Shown here: one piece after another, positions 26,021-34,046 of the stretch
How the letters are laid out: every line of letters begins with the position of its first letter
How positions within the stretch are numbered: position 1 is the stretch's first letter
Source of the DNA: Streptomyces radicis
Lineage (GTDB): Bacteria > Actinomycetota > Actinomycetes > Streptomycetales > Streptomycetaceae
Assembly: GCF_003626575.1 (NCBI RefSeq)
Contig: NZ_RBDY01000026.1
Location: forward strand, 34,190 to 98,189
Direction of reading: 5' to 3'
Length of the DNA stretch: 64,000 nucleotides
The notes under the pieces: model-generated
Databases searched by the model: none
What the model was told of the DNA's origin: nothing
Seen by the model: the letters and a program-made list of their open reading frames with translations, nothing else
Program-made: the position numbers and the translations under genes

Positions 26021-27604
26021 ATGCGGCAAGCGCACTGGCGAATATTCGCACTGGTCGCGGCGGTGCTCGTCATCGTCGCCGGGGCCGTGGTCACCCTCAC
26101 GACGGGGGACGATGACGCTCCACCCGAGCGTGAGCCCGGCGGAAGCGTCGCCGCCGCGCAACCGACGGGCCCCGAGGGGCCGATCGAGTCGATCCCCTCG
26201 GTGCGGTCGTTCGACGCGGCCTCGGGGCGCGGCTGGGCGCCGGGTGAGGAGACCCGGGTGGTAGCGGACGAGGACGGGCCGCTGGACGACGAGGCCGACC
26301 GGCTCGCCGACGAGCTCGACGTGCCGCGCGCGGACGAGGGGGGCCGCCAGGGCGATGTGATCCTCGGCATCGACGACCGCGCGAACACCGGGGGAGAGGG
26401 GTACACGCTCGTCACCGAGGACCACAGGGTCCGCATCGTGGGGCGGACCGAGGCCGGGGTCTTCTACGGCACGCGCACGCTGATGCAGTCGGTGCGCGCC
26501 AACGGCGGCACCCCCGAGGGCACCGTGACCGACCGGCCCGACCGGCCGCAGCGCGGGCTCATGATCGACATCGCGCGCAAGCCGTTCTCCGCCGACTGGA
26601 TCGAGGACCGGCTGCGCGAGATGGCCGACCTCAAGCTCAACCAGCTCCAGCTCCACCTCAGCGACGACCAGGGCTTCCGCATCGAGAGCGAGAGCCACCC
26701 CGAGGTGGTCTCGGACGAGCACCTCACCAAGCGTGAGGTGCGCGACATCGTCCGGTTGGCGGAGTCGCTGCACATCGAGGTGATCCCGGAGATCGACTCC
26801 CCAGGCCACCTCGGCGCGGTGCTCGAGGCGCATCCCGACCTCCAGTTGCGGCGGGCGGACGGCGGCGCGGCCGAGGGCGCGATCAACATCGCCGACCCCG
26901 CCGCGGGCCGCCTCATCGACGAGCTGCTGCGCGAGTACCGGGACCTCTTCCCCGCCCGCTTCTGGCACCTGGGCGGCGACGAGTACGCGGCCCTGCTCAG
27001 CAGCGACCCCGAGGCCACCTACCCGGGCCTCGCCAGGGCGGCGCGGGACCGTTACGGCGACGACGCGACCGTGCGCGACCTGGCCACCGGGTGGCTCAAC
27101 GACCGGGCCGAGGTCGTCACGGACCTGGACAGGACGCCGCAGGTGTGGAACGACGGCATGCACGCCGATGGCGTCGTCGAGCCGAGCGAGGACCGGCAGG
27201 TGGCGTACTGGACGGGCCGCGAGCAGGGCGCGCGGCCGCCGATCGAGTATTTGGACGAGGGATTCGAGCTCGTCAACTTCAACTCGGAGTTCCTGTACTA
27301 CGTCCTCGGCCAGCCCAATGGGTTCACCTATCCGACGGGCCAGCGCATCTTCGAGGAGTGGACGCCCGATGTGCTGCGCGGAACGTCGCCGGTGCCCGAT
27401 CGTTTCGCGAACGCGGACCATGTGCCGGGCGGCCGATTCGCGGTGTGGTGCGATCTCGCGGACGCGCAGACGCCCGACGAGGTGGCGGCGGGGATCAGGC
27501 TGCCGCTGCGGGCGGTGTCCCAGAAGCTGTGGGATCCGTCACGGCCGGACCGGACGTGGGAGGAGTTCGCGGAGCTGGCCGACCGCGTCGGGGGCCGCGG
27601 CTGA
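26021..27604 (+). CDS. Secreted/anchored beta-N-acetylhexosaminidase (GH20)
   Basis: A 527-residue protein with an N-terminal hydrophobic anchor (IFALVAAVLVIVAGAVVTL), a GH20b-like lead-in domain (to ~165) and the catalytic barrel from RPQRGLMIDIARKPFS. The catalytic Asp-Glu pair is in WHLGGDEYAALL (~313). Substrate-site motifs are LNQLQLHLSDDQGFRIESES and IPEIDSPGHLGAV. It removes terminal GlcNAc/GalNAc from chitin oligomers or cell-wall material. No DasR-like operator is seen upstream, so chitin control is not evident. It is divergent from sdhC. Confidence 0.92.
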   Translation: MRQAHWRIFALVAAVLVIVAGAVVTLTTGDDDAPPEREPGGSVAAAQPTGPEGPIESIPSVRSFDAASGRGWAPGEETRVVADEDGPLDDEADRLADELDVPRADEGGRQGDVILGIDDRANTGGEGYTLVTEDHRVRIVGRTEAGVFYGTRTLMQSVRANGGTPEGTVTDRPDRPQRGLMIDIARKPFSADWIEDRLREMADLKLNQLQLHLSDDQGFRIESESHPEVVSDEHLTKREVRDIVRLAESLHIEVIPEIDSPGHLGAVLEAHPDLQLRRADGGAAEGAINIADPAAGRLIDELLREYRDLFPARFWHLGGDEYAALLSSDPEATYPGLARAARDRYGDDATVRDLATGWLNDRAEVVTDLDRTPQVWNDGMHADGVVEPSEDRQVAYWTGREQGARPPIEYLDEGFELVNFNSEFLYYVLGQPNGFTYPTGQRIFEEWTPDVLRGTSPVPDRFANADHVPGGRFAVWCDLADAQTPDEVAAGIRLPLRAVSQKLWDPSRPDRTWEEFAELADRVGGRG

Positions 27605-27967
27605 CGGCCGAGGGCGGCGGCGGGCGACGGCGGGCGACGGCGCGGGCCGGGGTGAGGGCCGGGGGTGGGCCCGGGGTGGCGACGGCCATGACCCGGGGGG
27701 ACATGGGTGCCATATCGGGACATTGCGAAACAGCCGGGGCCGCCACCCCCCACAGGAGAGACCCCGGCTGCCGCTGGACGCGAGCCTGACGGGGCCCGTG
27801 TCCGTATCCCGTACAGCGTCCGTCCGGGGCTTTCTGTTACCGAGCGGATACGGCCGGATGCGCCATGGACTCAGCCGTCGGGGACGCGTAGCGTTCAGAC
27901 ACCGGGGACTCACAGTCACCAGCACGGGAGCAGAGCGCGGTACAGGGCCGCAAAGGGGGGCCGGGGA
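27605..27967 (+). other. 363-bp gap before the ECF sigma gene
   Basis: There is no credible gene. It starts with a 10-bp tandem duplication (cgggcgacgg at 27621-27640) and contains the hairpin at 27731-27770. It then has ~200 bp of leader or promoter sequence for the sigma factor gene. Open frames here lack codon bias and homology. Confidence 0.6.
27731..27770. terminator. Hairpin after the GH20 gene
   Basis: cagccgggg (27731-27739) pairs perfectly with ccccggctg (27762-27770). The 22-nt loop contains an RBS-like aggagag. It could terminate the GH20 transcript. Confidence 0.55.
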
Positions 27968-28528
27968 GTGCAGGGGGCAGACATCGACCTGACCGAGGCG
28001 GTGCACGCGGCGCAGGAGGGGGACGAGACGGCGTTTCACGCGGTCTTCCGCGCCGTGCACCCGCGGTTGCTCGGTTATGTGCGGACGATCGTCGCCGAGC
28101 CCGACGTCGAGGACGTCACGGCCGAGGCATGGCTGCACATATCGCGGGATCTGTCGAGGTTCAGCGGAGACGCCGATCGTTTCCGGGGGTGGACCGCGCG
28201 CATCGCGCGGAATCGGGCGCTCGATCATCTGAGGGCGCGCGGCAGGCGCCCGCAGGAGATGCGCGCCGACGAGGACGCGCTCGCCGACATGCCGTCATCG
28301 GCCGACACCGCCGAGGAGGCCATCGCGTCGCTCGCCACGTCGCGGGCGTTCCAGCTGGTCGCCGAGCTGCCGCAGGAGCAGGCGGGGGCCGTGGTGTTAC
28401 GGACCCTGTTCGGCCTCGACTCCAAGCGGGCCGCGCTCGTCCTCGGCTGCCGCCCCGGCGCGGTCCGCACCGCGAACCACCGCGGTCTGCGCCGCCTCGC
28501 CGAGCTGGTGGAGCACGGCGAGGACTGA
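27968..28528 (+). CDS. ECF-type RNA polymerase sigma factor
   Basis: A 186-residue sigma-70-family protein. The GTG at 27968 (after a GGGG-rich RBS) precedes the first conserved helix (LTEAVHAAQEGDETAFHAVFRAVHP). Region 2 shows VEDVTAEAWLHISRDL and FRGWTARIARNRALDHLR; region 4 shows ELPQEQAGAVVLRTLFGLDSK and ALVLGCRPGAVRTANHRGL, the helix-turn-helix for -35 recognition. No anti-sigma gene adjoins it. It is followed by hairpins and a 602-bp gap, so it is probably monocistronic. The target promoters are unknown. Confidence 0.88.
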   Translation: MQGADIDLTEAVHAAQEGDETAFHAVFRAVHPRLLGYVRTIVAEPDVEDVTAEAWLHISRDLSRFSGDADRFRGWTARIARNRALDHLRARGRRPQEMRADEDALADMPSSADTAEEAIASLATSRAFQLVAELPQEQAGAVVLRTLFGLDSKRAALVLGCRPGAVRTANHRGLRRLAELVEHGED

Positions 28529-28655
28529 GCGCGCCGGGCGCACCACCCCCGCGTGTAACGGAAATCGGGGCTACGGCGCAGTAAGGAACAGGCCGACTGG
28601 TCACCGGCCTACGGGGCGCTTCCCGAGGTCCCCCCCGTACCTCAGGAAGCCCCAG

Positions 28656-28694
28656 GCGCGGACGGGGCGGCATTCCCCCTAGCCCCGTCCGCGC
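28656..28694. terminator. Perfect 13-bp stem hairpin
   Basis: gcgcggacggggc (28656-28668) and gccccgtccgcgc (28682-28694) enclose a 13-nt loop. It is probably the terminator of the ECF sigma gene. Confidence 0.7.
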
Positions 28695-28714
28695 ACCTTG
28701 ACCTCTCGCGCGGA

Positions 28715-28752
28715 GCGGCGCCGCGTCACCGCCGGTGGTGACGCGGCGCCGC
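28715..28752. terminator. Perfect 16-bp stem hairpin
   Basis: gcggcgccgcgtcacc (28715-28730) and its exact reverse complement (28737-28752) enclose a 6-nt loop. It is a second, very stable structure just after the first. Confidence 0.7.
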
Positions 28753-29095
28753 GCGCCGTGGCCCCTCTTCGGGCCCCGTCCTGTCTCCCGGGTCTCGCGC
28801 TTCTCCCGTATCCCGCGCCGGGCGTGAAGAGTTCGGCGCGCGCCTCTCACGCGCGGGGAACGGCGCTCACGTCAACGCGTTCCACCCCGCGAAAGAGGGG
28901 CCGCACTTGCGCGCCACGGTGGGTGAGGTGTGCAATACGCTGCGTAGCGTCAGGGGGGCATGCGAACCCGCGGACCCGTGTCGATGCCCGCTCGCCCTCA
29001 GCCTCCCCGGGGGGATGAACGGCGGGCGGCGGAGGGGGGTTATTTCTGTGAACTTCGTCTAATGCCAAGCCGAAGAGGGGCCCGAGACTCGTGAG

Positions 29096-29123
29096 TTGGT
29101 TTTAGCGTGTCATGCTGTTAACT
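29096..29123 (+). promoter_or_regulatory. Candidate leaderless promoter of the nonulosonate cluster
   Basis: TTGGTT (29096-29101), 16 bp, TTAACT (29118-29123), then seven bases to the GTG at 29131. There is no RBS before that GTG, in keeping with a leaderless transcript. Prediction only. Confidence 0.4.
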
Positions 29124-29130
29124 GTTTGTT

Positions 29131-30537
29131 GTGACTGAGTTGGCCCGGCACTCGATACCGCTGCCTAATGTTCAATCCGTGCCCGTTTCATCCCCCACCC
29201 CACTCCGTGTGGCAGTGCTGGCGGATTCCGACACCCGGTGGAAGTGGGGCGCGCTGACCGCGCGTCGTATCGCTCCCGAGTCGACCGTCCACGGCTATCT
29301 GCTCTGGGGGCGCGCGACTCCCACGGAGCGCCAGCTGGCGGAGATCGGAGCGGACGCCGACGAGCTGCGCGAGGTCAGCGCGGCCGATTTCCTCGCCGAC
29401 CTCGGCAAGCGCGCGCACGGCGCCGCGGACGAGGCGTTCGACGTCCTCGTGCTCGCCTGCGTCGGGGGCACCATCCAGGCCATGCTGCACGGCCTCGCGC
29501 GTGCCTGGCGCACCGCCGAGCGCCGCCCCGTCGTGGTCACCGGATATGTGGGCGTGGTCTACGAGAAGCTGCCCGACGGGCTGCTGCTGCGGCACGGCGC
29601 GGACCTGGTCCTCGCCAACAGCCGCTACGACGCCCGGCGTTTCCGCGCGGTCTACGAGGGCGTGCGCGCCGACAGCGGCGCGGTCACCGAGTGCGCGCTG
29701 CCGTTCCTCGACGGGCGCGCCTACGACCCGGGCCCCGCGCGGCGCGGGGAGCGGCCGTTCCGCGTGGTCTTCGCGGTGCAGCCATCCGTGCCCGCCACAC
29801 GCAAGGACCGGGCCTATCTGCTCGACCGGGCGATGGAGCACGCCAGGCGCTTCCCCGACCGCGAGGTGGTCCTCAAGCTGCGCAGCAAGCCGAGCGAGCA
29901 CACCACGCACATCGAGGAGCTGCCCTACCAACGCCTGCTCGAGCGGGCCAAGGATGAGCAGCCGCCCAACTTCCGGCTGGCCTACGGGAACATGGGCGAG
30001 GTGCTCGACGAGACGGACCTGCTGGTCACCGTGAGCTCCACGGCGGCCCTCGAGTCCCTGCACCGCTCGGTGCCCACCGCGGTCCTCAGCGACCTCGGCA
30101 TCCGCGAGCAGTTGGGGAACCACTACTTCATCGGCTCGGGCTGCTTCGCGTCATGGGACGAGCTCGACGCCGGGTACCTGCCGGAGCCCGAGTCCGAGTG
30201 GCTGGCCGACCAGGGCATCGCCACGTCGCACGAGCACGCCTTCGCCACGGCCCGCGGCCGCCTCGCGGGGCTGCTCGACCAGCGGCGCCAGTCGGGGCTG
30301 CTGCCCCTCGCGCCGTACTACACCGTTCGCACCGCGCCCGGCTATCTCCCCGGGGTCCTGGCCCGCCACGGCCTCGACGTCAAGGGCGAGCCGAAGGCCG
30401 GGCACCAGGAGAGCGGCCCCGACCAGGCGGGTATGCGCGCCGCGTCCCGCCGCCTCCTGCGCCGCACGGCGCGCGGCGCCTACCGGGCGGGCGTCCAGCG
30501 GGTCGCGCCCCTCATCCGCCGCTGGGGGCAGCTGTGA
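29131..30537 (+). CDS. Putative glycosyltransferase (DUF6716-like), cell-wall polymer cluster
   Basis: A 468-residue protein without signal peptide or membrane helices. The N-terminal Rossmann-like region is LRVAVLADSDTRWKWGALTARR. A mid-protein VTGYVGVVYEKLPDGLLLRHGADLVLANSRYD and the late VSSTAALESLHRSVPTAVLSDLG pattern resemble GT-B capsule-type transferases, as does YGNMGEVLDETDLLVTVSS. It is placed as the first gene before CMP-nonulosonate genes. In S. coelicolor a comparable cluster makes teichulosonic acid (Kdn-containing glycopolymer), so this is probably one of its glycosyltransferases. The start has no RBS; a GTG at 29179 is possible. The donor is unproven. Confidence 0.7.
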   Translation: MTELARHSIPLPNVQSVPVSSPTPLRVAVLADSDTRWKWGALTARRIAPESTVHGYLLWGRATPTERQLAEIGADADELREVSAADFLADLGKRAHGAADEAFDVLVLACVGGTIQAMLHGLARAWRTAERRPVVVTGYVGVVYEKLPDGLLLRHGADLVLANSRYDARRFRAVYEGVRADSGAVTECALPFLDGRAYDPGPARRGERPFRVVFAVQPSVPATRKDRAYLLDRAMEHARRFPDREVVLKLRSKPSEHTTHIEELPYQRLLERAKDEQPPNFRLAYGNMGEVLDETDLLVTVSSTAALESLHRSVPTAVLSDLGIREQLGNHYFIGSGCFASWDELDAGYLPEPESEWLADQGIATSHEHAFATARGRLAGLLDQRRQSGLLPLAPYYTVRTAPGYLPGVLARHGLDVKGEPKAGHQESGPDQAGMRAASRRLLRRTARGAYRAGVQRVAPLIRRWGQL

Positions 30538-30633
30538 CGTCGGCAGTTGTGATGTGGACGACTTCTCTCAACCGATCCCCCTCGCGCGGACTCATAACCG
30601 ACGTGACCGACCTGCGAACGAAGGCGTGACCCC

Positions 30634-31857
30634 ATGAGCACTGTTCTGGCCGTGATCCCCGCCCGCGGGGGTTCCAAGGGAGTGCCGGGGAAGAACCTCG
30701 CGCCGGTGGGTGACGCCCCCCTCGTCCACCGGGCCGTGCGCGAGTGCCGCGCCGCCCGCCTGCTGACCTCCGTCGTCGTCTCCACCGACGACCCCGGCAT
30801 CGCCGCCGCCGCGCACGCCGCGGGCGCCGAGGTCATCGAGCGCCCCTCCGAGATCTCGGGCGACACCGCGACGAGCGAGGCCGCGGTGCTGCACGCCATG
30901 GGCGTCTACGAGGAGCGGCACGGCGTCACGGTGGACGTCGTCCTGCTCGTCCAGTGCACCAGCCCGTTCCTCACCGGCGAGGAGATCGACGGCGTCTCGG
31001 CCGCCGTGCTCGACGGCGCCGACTCCGCGCTGACGGTCGCCCCGTTCCACGGCTACGTCTGGCGCGACGGCGACGGCGAGGCGGACGCGTCGTCGAGCGG
31101 CGGCTACGGCGTCAACCACGACAAGTCCTTCCGCCCCCGCCGCCAGGACCGTCCCCAGGACCTCCTGGAGACCGGCGCCGCCTACGCGATGCGCGCCGAC
31201 GGGTTCCGCGAGAAGAAGCACCGCTTCTTCGGCCGCACCGAGCTGGTGCGCACCGACCCCGAGCGCGTGCTCGAGATCGACGACCCGCACGACCTCGCGC
31301 GCGCCCGCGCCCTGGCCCCGCTGCTCGACGGCGGGCCGACAGGGCTGACCAGCTGGCCCCTTCCCGACTACCTGCCCACCCGCGCCGACATCGACGCGGT
31401 GGTCCTCGATTTCGACGGCACCCAGACCGATGACCGGGTGCTCGTCGACTCCGAAGGACGGGAGCTCGTCGCCGTGCACCGCGGCGACGGACTCGGCATC
31501 GCCGCGCTGCGCCGCGCCGGACTGCCCCTGCTGATCCTGTCCACGGAGCAGAATCCGGTCGTCGCCGCACGGGCGCGCAAGCTGCGCATCCCCGTGCTGC
31601 ACGGCATCGACCGGAAGGACCTCGCCCTCAAGCAGTGGTGCGAGGAACAAGGAATCGCGCCGGAGCGCGTGCTCTACGCGGGCAACGACGTCAACGACCT
31701 GCCGTGCTTCGACCTCGTCGGATGGCCGGTCGCCGTCGCCAGCGCCCACGACATCGTGCGAGGCGCCGCCCGCGCGGTCACCTCCGCGCCGGGTGGCGCA
31801 GGCGCGATCCGCGAGATCGCCTCGTGGATCCTCGGAAAGGAACTGACAGCATCATGA
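30634..31857 (+). CDS. Acylneuraminate/nonulosonate cytidylyltransferase fused to HAD phosphatase
   Basis: A 407-residue two-domain protein. The N-terminal CMP-sialate-synthetase fold (1-~230) has the nucleotide loop VIPARGGSKGVPGKN (8-22), STDDPGIA and LVQCTSPFLT. The C-terminal KdsC-like HAD domain (~250-407) has VLDFDGTQTDD as motif I and YAGNDVNDLPCF as motif IV. It would dephosphorylate a nonulosonate-phosphate and activate the free acid with CTP. The stop overlaps the synthase gene below by 4 bp (ATGA), which ties the steps together. Kdn or sialic-type specificity is inferred from context. Confidence 0.88.
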   Translation: MSTVLAVIPARGGSKGVPGKNLAPVGDAPLVHRAVRECRAARLLTSVVVSTDDPGIAAAAHAAGAEVIERPSEISGDTATSEAAVLHAMGVYEERHGVTVDVVLLVQCTSPFLTGEEIDGVSAAVLDGADSALTVAPFHGYVWRDGDGEADASSSGGYGVNHDKSFRPRRQDRPQDLLETGAAYAMRADGFREKKHRFFGRTELVRTDPERVLEIDDPHDLARARALAPLLDGGPTGLTSWPLPDYLPTRADIDAVVLDFDGTQTDDRVLVDSEGRELVAVHRGDGLGIAALRRAGLPLLILSTEQNPVVAARARKLRIPVLHGIDRKDLALKQWCEEQGIAPERVLYAGNDVNDLPCFDLVGWPVAVASAHDIVRGAARAVTSAPGGAGAIREIASWILGKELTAS

Positions 31858-32777
31858 CCACTGGCAACCGCCTTCGTACCTTCGGAGACCGTGTCGTGGG
31901 CACCGGCCGGCCGGTCTACATCACGGGTGAGATCGGTATCAACCACAACGGCGACCTGGAGAACGCCTTCGCGCTCATCGACGCCGCCGTCGAAGCCGGC
32001 TGTGACGCCGTGAAGTTCCAGAAGCGGACGCCGGAGATCTGCACTCCGCGCGACCAGTGGGACATCGAGCGGGACACCCCGTGGGGCCGGATGACCTACA
32101 TCGACTACCGGCACCGCGTCGAGTTCGACGAGGAGCAGTACCGCGCCATCGACGAGTACTGCGCCAAGCGCGGCATCCACTGGTTCGCCTCCCCGTGGGA
32201 CACCGAGGCCGTCGCGTTCCTCGAGCGTTTCGACGTGCCGGCCCACAAGGTCGCCTCCGCGTCGCTCACCGACGACGAGCTGCTGCGCGCCCTGCGGGCC
32301 ACCGGCAAGACGATCATCCTGTCCACCGGCATGTCCACGCCGCAGCAGATCCGGCACGCGGTCGAGGTGCTCGGCAGCGAGAACATCCTGCTGTGCCACG
32401 CCACTTCGACCTACCCGGCCAAGGCCGACGAGCTCAACCTCCGGGTGATCCACACCCTCCAGGCCGAGTACCCGAACGTTCCGATCGGCTACTCGGGGCA
32501 CGAGACGGGGCTCCAGACCACGCTGGCCGCCGTCGCGCTCGGCGCCACCTTCGTCGAGCGGCACATCACCCTCGACCGCGCGATGTGGGGCTCCGACCAG
32601 GCCGCCTCCGTCGAGCCGCAGGGCCTCAAGCGGCTGGTGCGGGACATACGGATCATCGAGGAGTCCCTCGGTGACGGTGTCAAGAAGGTGTACGAGAGCG
32701 AGCTGGGCCCGATGAAGAAGCTCCGCCGTGTCAAGGGGGTCATCGCCGAGCGCGAGTCCGCCCCCGCGACCGTCTGA
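31854..32777 (+). CDS. N-acetylneuraminate/nonulosonate synthase (NeuB-type)
   Basis: A 307-residue NeuB-fold synthase condensing phosphoenolpyruvate with a hexose (mannose or ManNAc, free or 6-phosphorylated). Conserved pieces: GEIGINHNGDL (~22), DAVKFQKRTPE, WFASPWD, ILSTGMST, CHATSTYPA, IGYSGHETG and VERHITLDR. The C-terminal antifreeze-like SAF domain of bacterial NeuB is absent; ~307 residues is the short form. Its ATG overlaps the previous stop. Absence of N-acetyl-related epimerase genes nearby fits a Kdn-type product, but that is inference. Confidence 0.88.
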   Translation: MTTGNRLRTFGDRVVGTGRPVYITGEIGINHNGDLENAFALIDAAVEAGCDAVKFQKRTPEICTPRDQWDIERDTPWGRMTYIDYRHRVEFDEEQYRAIDEYCAKRGIHWFASPWDTEAVAFLERFDVPAHKVASASLTDDELLRALRATGKTIILSTGMSTPQQIRHAVEVLGSENILLCHATSTYPAKADELNLRVIHTLQAEYPNVPIGYSGHETGLQTTLAAVALGATFVERHITLDRAMWGSDQAASVEPQGLKRLVRDIRIIEESLGDGVKKVYESELGPMKKLRRVKGVIAERESAPATV

Positions 32778-32829
32778 GCTCGTCGGGACGGACACACCCG
32801 CGATCGGACGAGAACGGGACGGAACACGC

Positions 32830-33870
32830 ATGACTGACGCGCGGTCGGAGACGCTGGCGTTCGCCGAGAGCCCGGTCCAGCTGCTCAACACGCTGGAGTG
32901 GGCGCACACTTCGGGACCCGGCGCCTTCACCGTGATCATCCTGCCGCCCCACGACCCGACCAGCAGGGGCCAGTTGCGCCGCATGGCGCAGCTGGCCCGC
33001 GACTCCGGGTGCCGCGTGCTGTGGCGCGAGGCCAGGGGCGGCGCGGTGACCCCGTCGCGGGCCCTGGCCGCGCTCGCTGGCCCGCTCCGCAGGGCGCGGC
33101 GGCTGGTGATCGGCGACCCGTTCTCGCACTACCTCCAGCTCCTGCTGTCCATGGCGGGCCGCTGCGACATCGTCGTCGTGGACGACGGCACCGCCACCAT
33201 GGAGTTCACCGCCCAACTCTCCCGCGGCGAACGGCTGGTGCGCTGGCACCGGCCCAGGTCACGCGGGCCCAGGTCGGTGCTCTTCGCGCCGGTCGCGCGC
33301 CGGGCCGTGCGCCGGCTCTCGCCCGCCGCGGGGCGCACGGTCGAGGTCTTCACCGTGATGCCCGTCAAGCCCGTGCCCGGCATCACCGTCACGGCCAACA
33401 CGTTCGCCTGGAGCCGCTCCCACTTCCCGCCGCCCCGCCTCACCGGGCGCTCGGACCTGGTGGGCACGTCGCTCGTGGAGACGGGCGTGCTGCACGAGGA
33501 GCGTTACATCACCGAGGTCGCCGCGCTCGCGCGCGAGCACCACATCACCCGGTACTTCGCGCACCGCAAGGAGGGCGGCGACAAGCTGCGCCGCCTCGCC
33601 ACCGCGGCGGGCCTCGAGATCGTCAGGCCCGACCTCCCCCTCGAACTGGTCGCCCGCAGGGGCCCGATCGGCTCGAAGATCATCAGCTTCCCCTCGACCG
33701 TCGTCCACACCCTGCCGCACGTCCTCGCCGACACCGAGGTCGAGGTCGTGGTGCGGGACGTCGCCAAGACGTGGTTCACCGACCGCGTCACCGACCGCGC
33801 CAGCGGCTTCCTCGCCGAGGTCACCAACACGGCCAGGGGCGCCCGCGGCCTCCAGACCGGATCGCAGTGA
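32830..33870 (+). CDS. Polysialyltransferase-like (POLYST) protein
   Basis: A 346-residue protein from the ATG at 32830. The N-terminal ETLAFAESPVQLLNTLEW and the central IVVVDDGTATMEFTAQL, plus late RYFAHRKEGGDKL and GSKIISFPSTVVHTLPHVL, match the pattern of alpha-2,8-polysialyltransferase-like proteins (HP and SP/ST motifs). There is no membrane helix. It is probably the transferase that uses CMP-nonulosonate to build the polymer. It is followed by a ~175-bp gap, so the cluster seems to end here. Confidence 0.78.
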   Translation: MTDARSETLAFAESPVQLLNTLEWAHTSGPGAFTVIILPPHDPTSRGQLRRMAQLARDSGCRVLWREARGGAVTPSRALAALAGPLRRARRLVIGDPFSHYLQLLLSMAGRCDIVVVDDGTATMEFTAQLSRGERLVRWHRPRSRGPRSVLFAPVARRAVRRLSPAAGRTVEVFTVMPVKPVPGITVTANTFAWSRSHFPPPRLTGRSDLVGTSLVETGVLHEERYITEVAALAREHHITRYFAHRKEGGDKLRRLATAAGLEIVRPDLPLELVARRGPIGSKIISFPSTVVHTLPHVLADTEVEVVVRDVAKTWFTDRVTDRASGFLAEVTNTARGARGLQTGSQ

Positions 33871-34034
33871 AACGCGACGCGGCCGATTGAGACCAACATC
33901 ACGCCGGCGCACACGCCGCGCGCGAGGGCGAAATAACCCCTCATACCCAACCACACGCCGCTTCATGCGCCCGCACTCTCCTCCTCAGGCGGGAACTTTG
34001 CATGATCGGCCCGCCCTTGCCCCCGAAACTTGGT

Positions 34035-34040
34035 TAACCT
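34035..34040 (+). promoter_or_regulatory. Candidate -10 box for a leaderless amidohydrolase mRNA
   Basis: TAACCT lies six bases before the ATG at 34047 and no RBS is visible, which suggests a leaderless transcript. No good -35 is seen, so confidence is low. Confidence 0.35.
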
Positions 34041-34046
34041 CGTCAC

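Larger units (their letters stand above)
28529..29130 (+). other. 602-bp gap with two strong hairpins and promoter of the polymer cluster
   Basis: No convincing gene is present. The first half holds two perfect stem-loops (28656-28694 and 28715-28752). The second half is less GC-rich near 29040-29130 and likely contains the promoter of the nonulosonate cluster. A GGAAC (28857-28861), 16 bp, CGTT (28878-28881) arrangement resembles an ECF/sigma-E-type promoter but lies 250 bp from the next start. Confidence 0.55.

Noticed and set aside
25794..26264. Plus-strand frame covering the sdhC start
   Set aside because: Overlaps sdhC and the GH20 start in another frame; no homology.
28847..29068. 73-residue open frame in the sigma-polymer gap
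   Set aside because: Pro-rich, no RBS and no conserved pattern.
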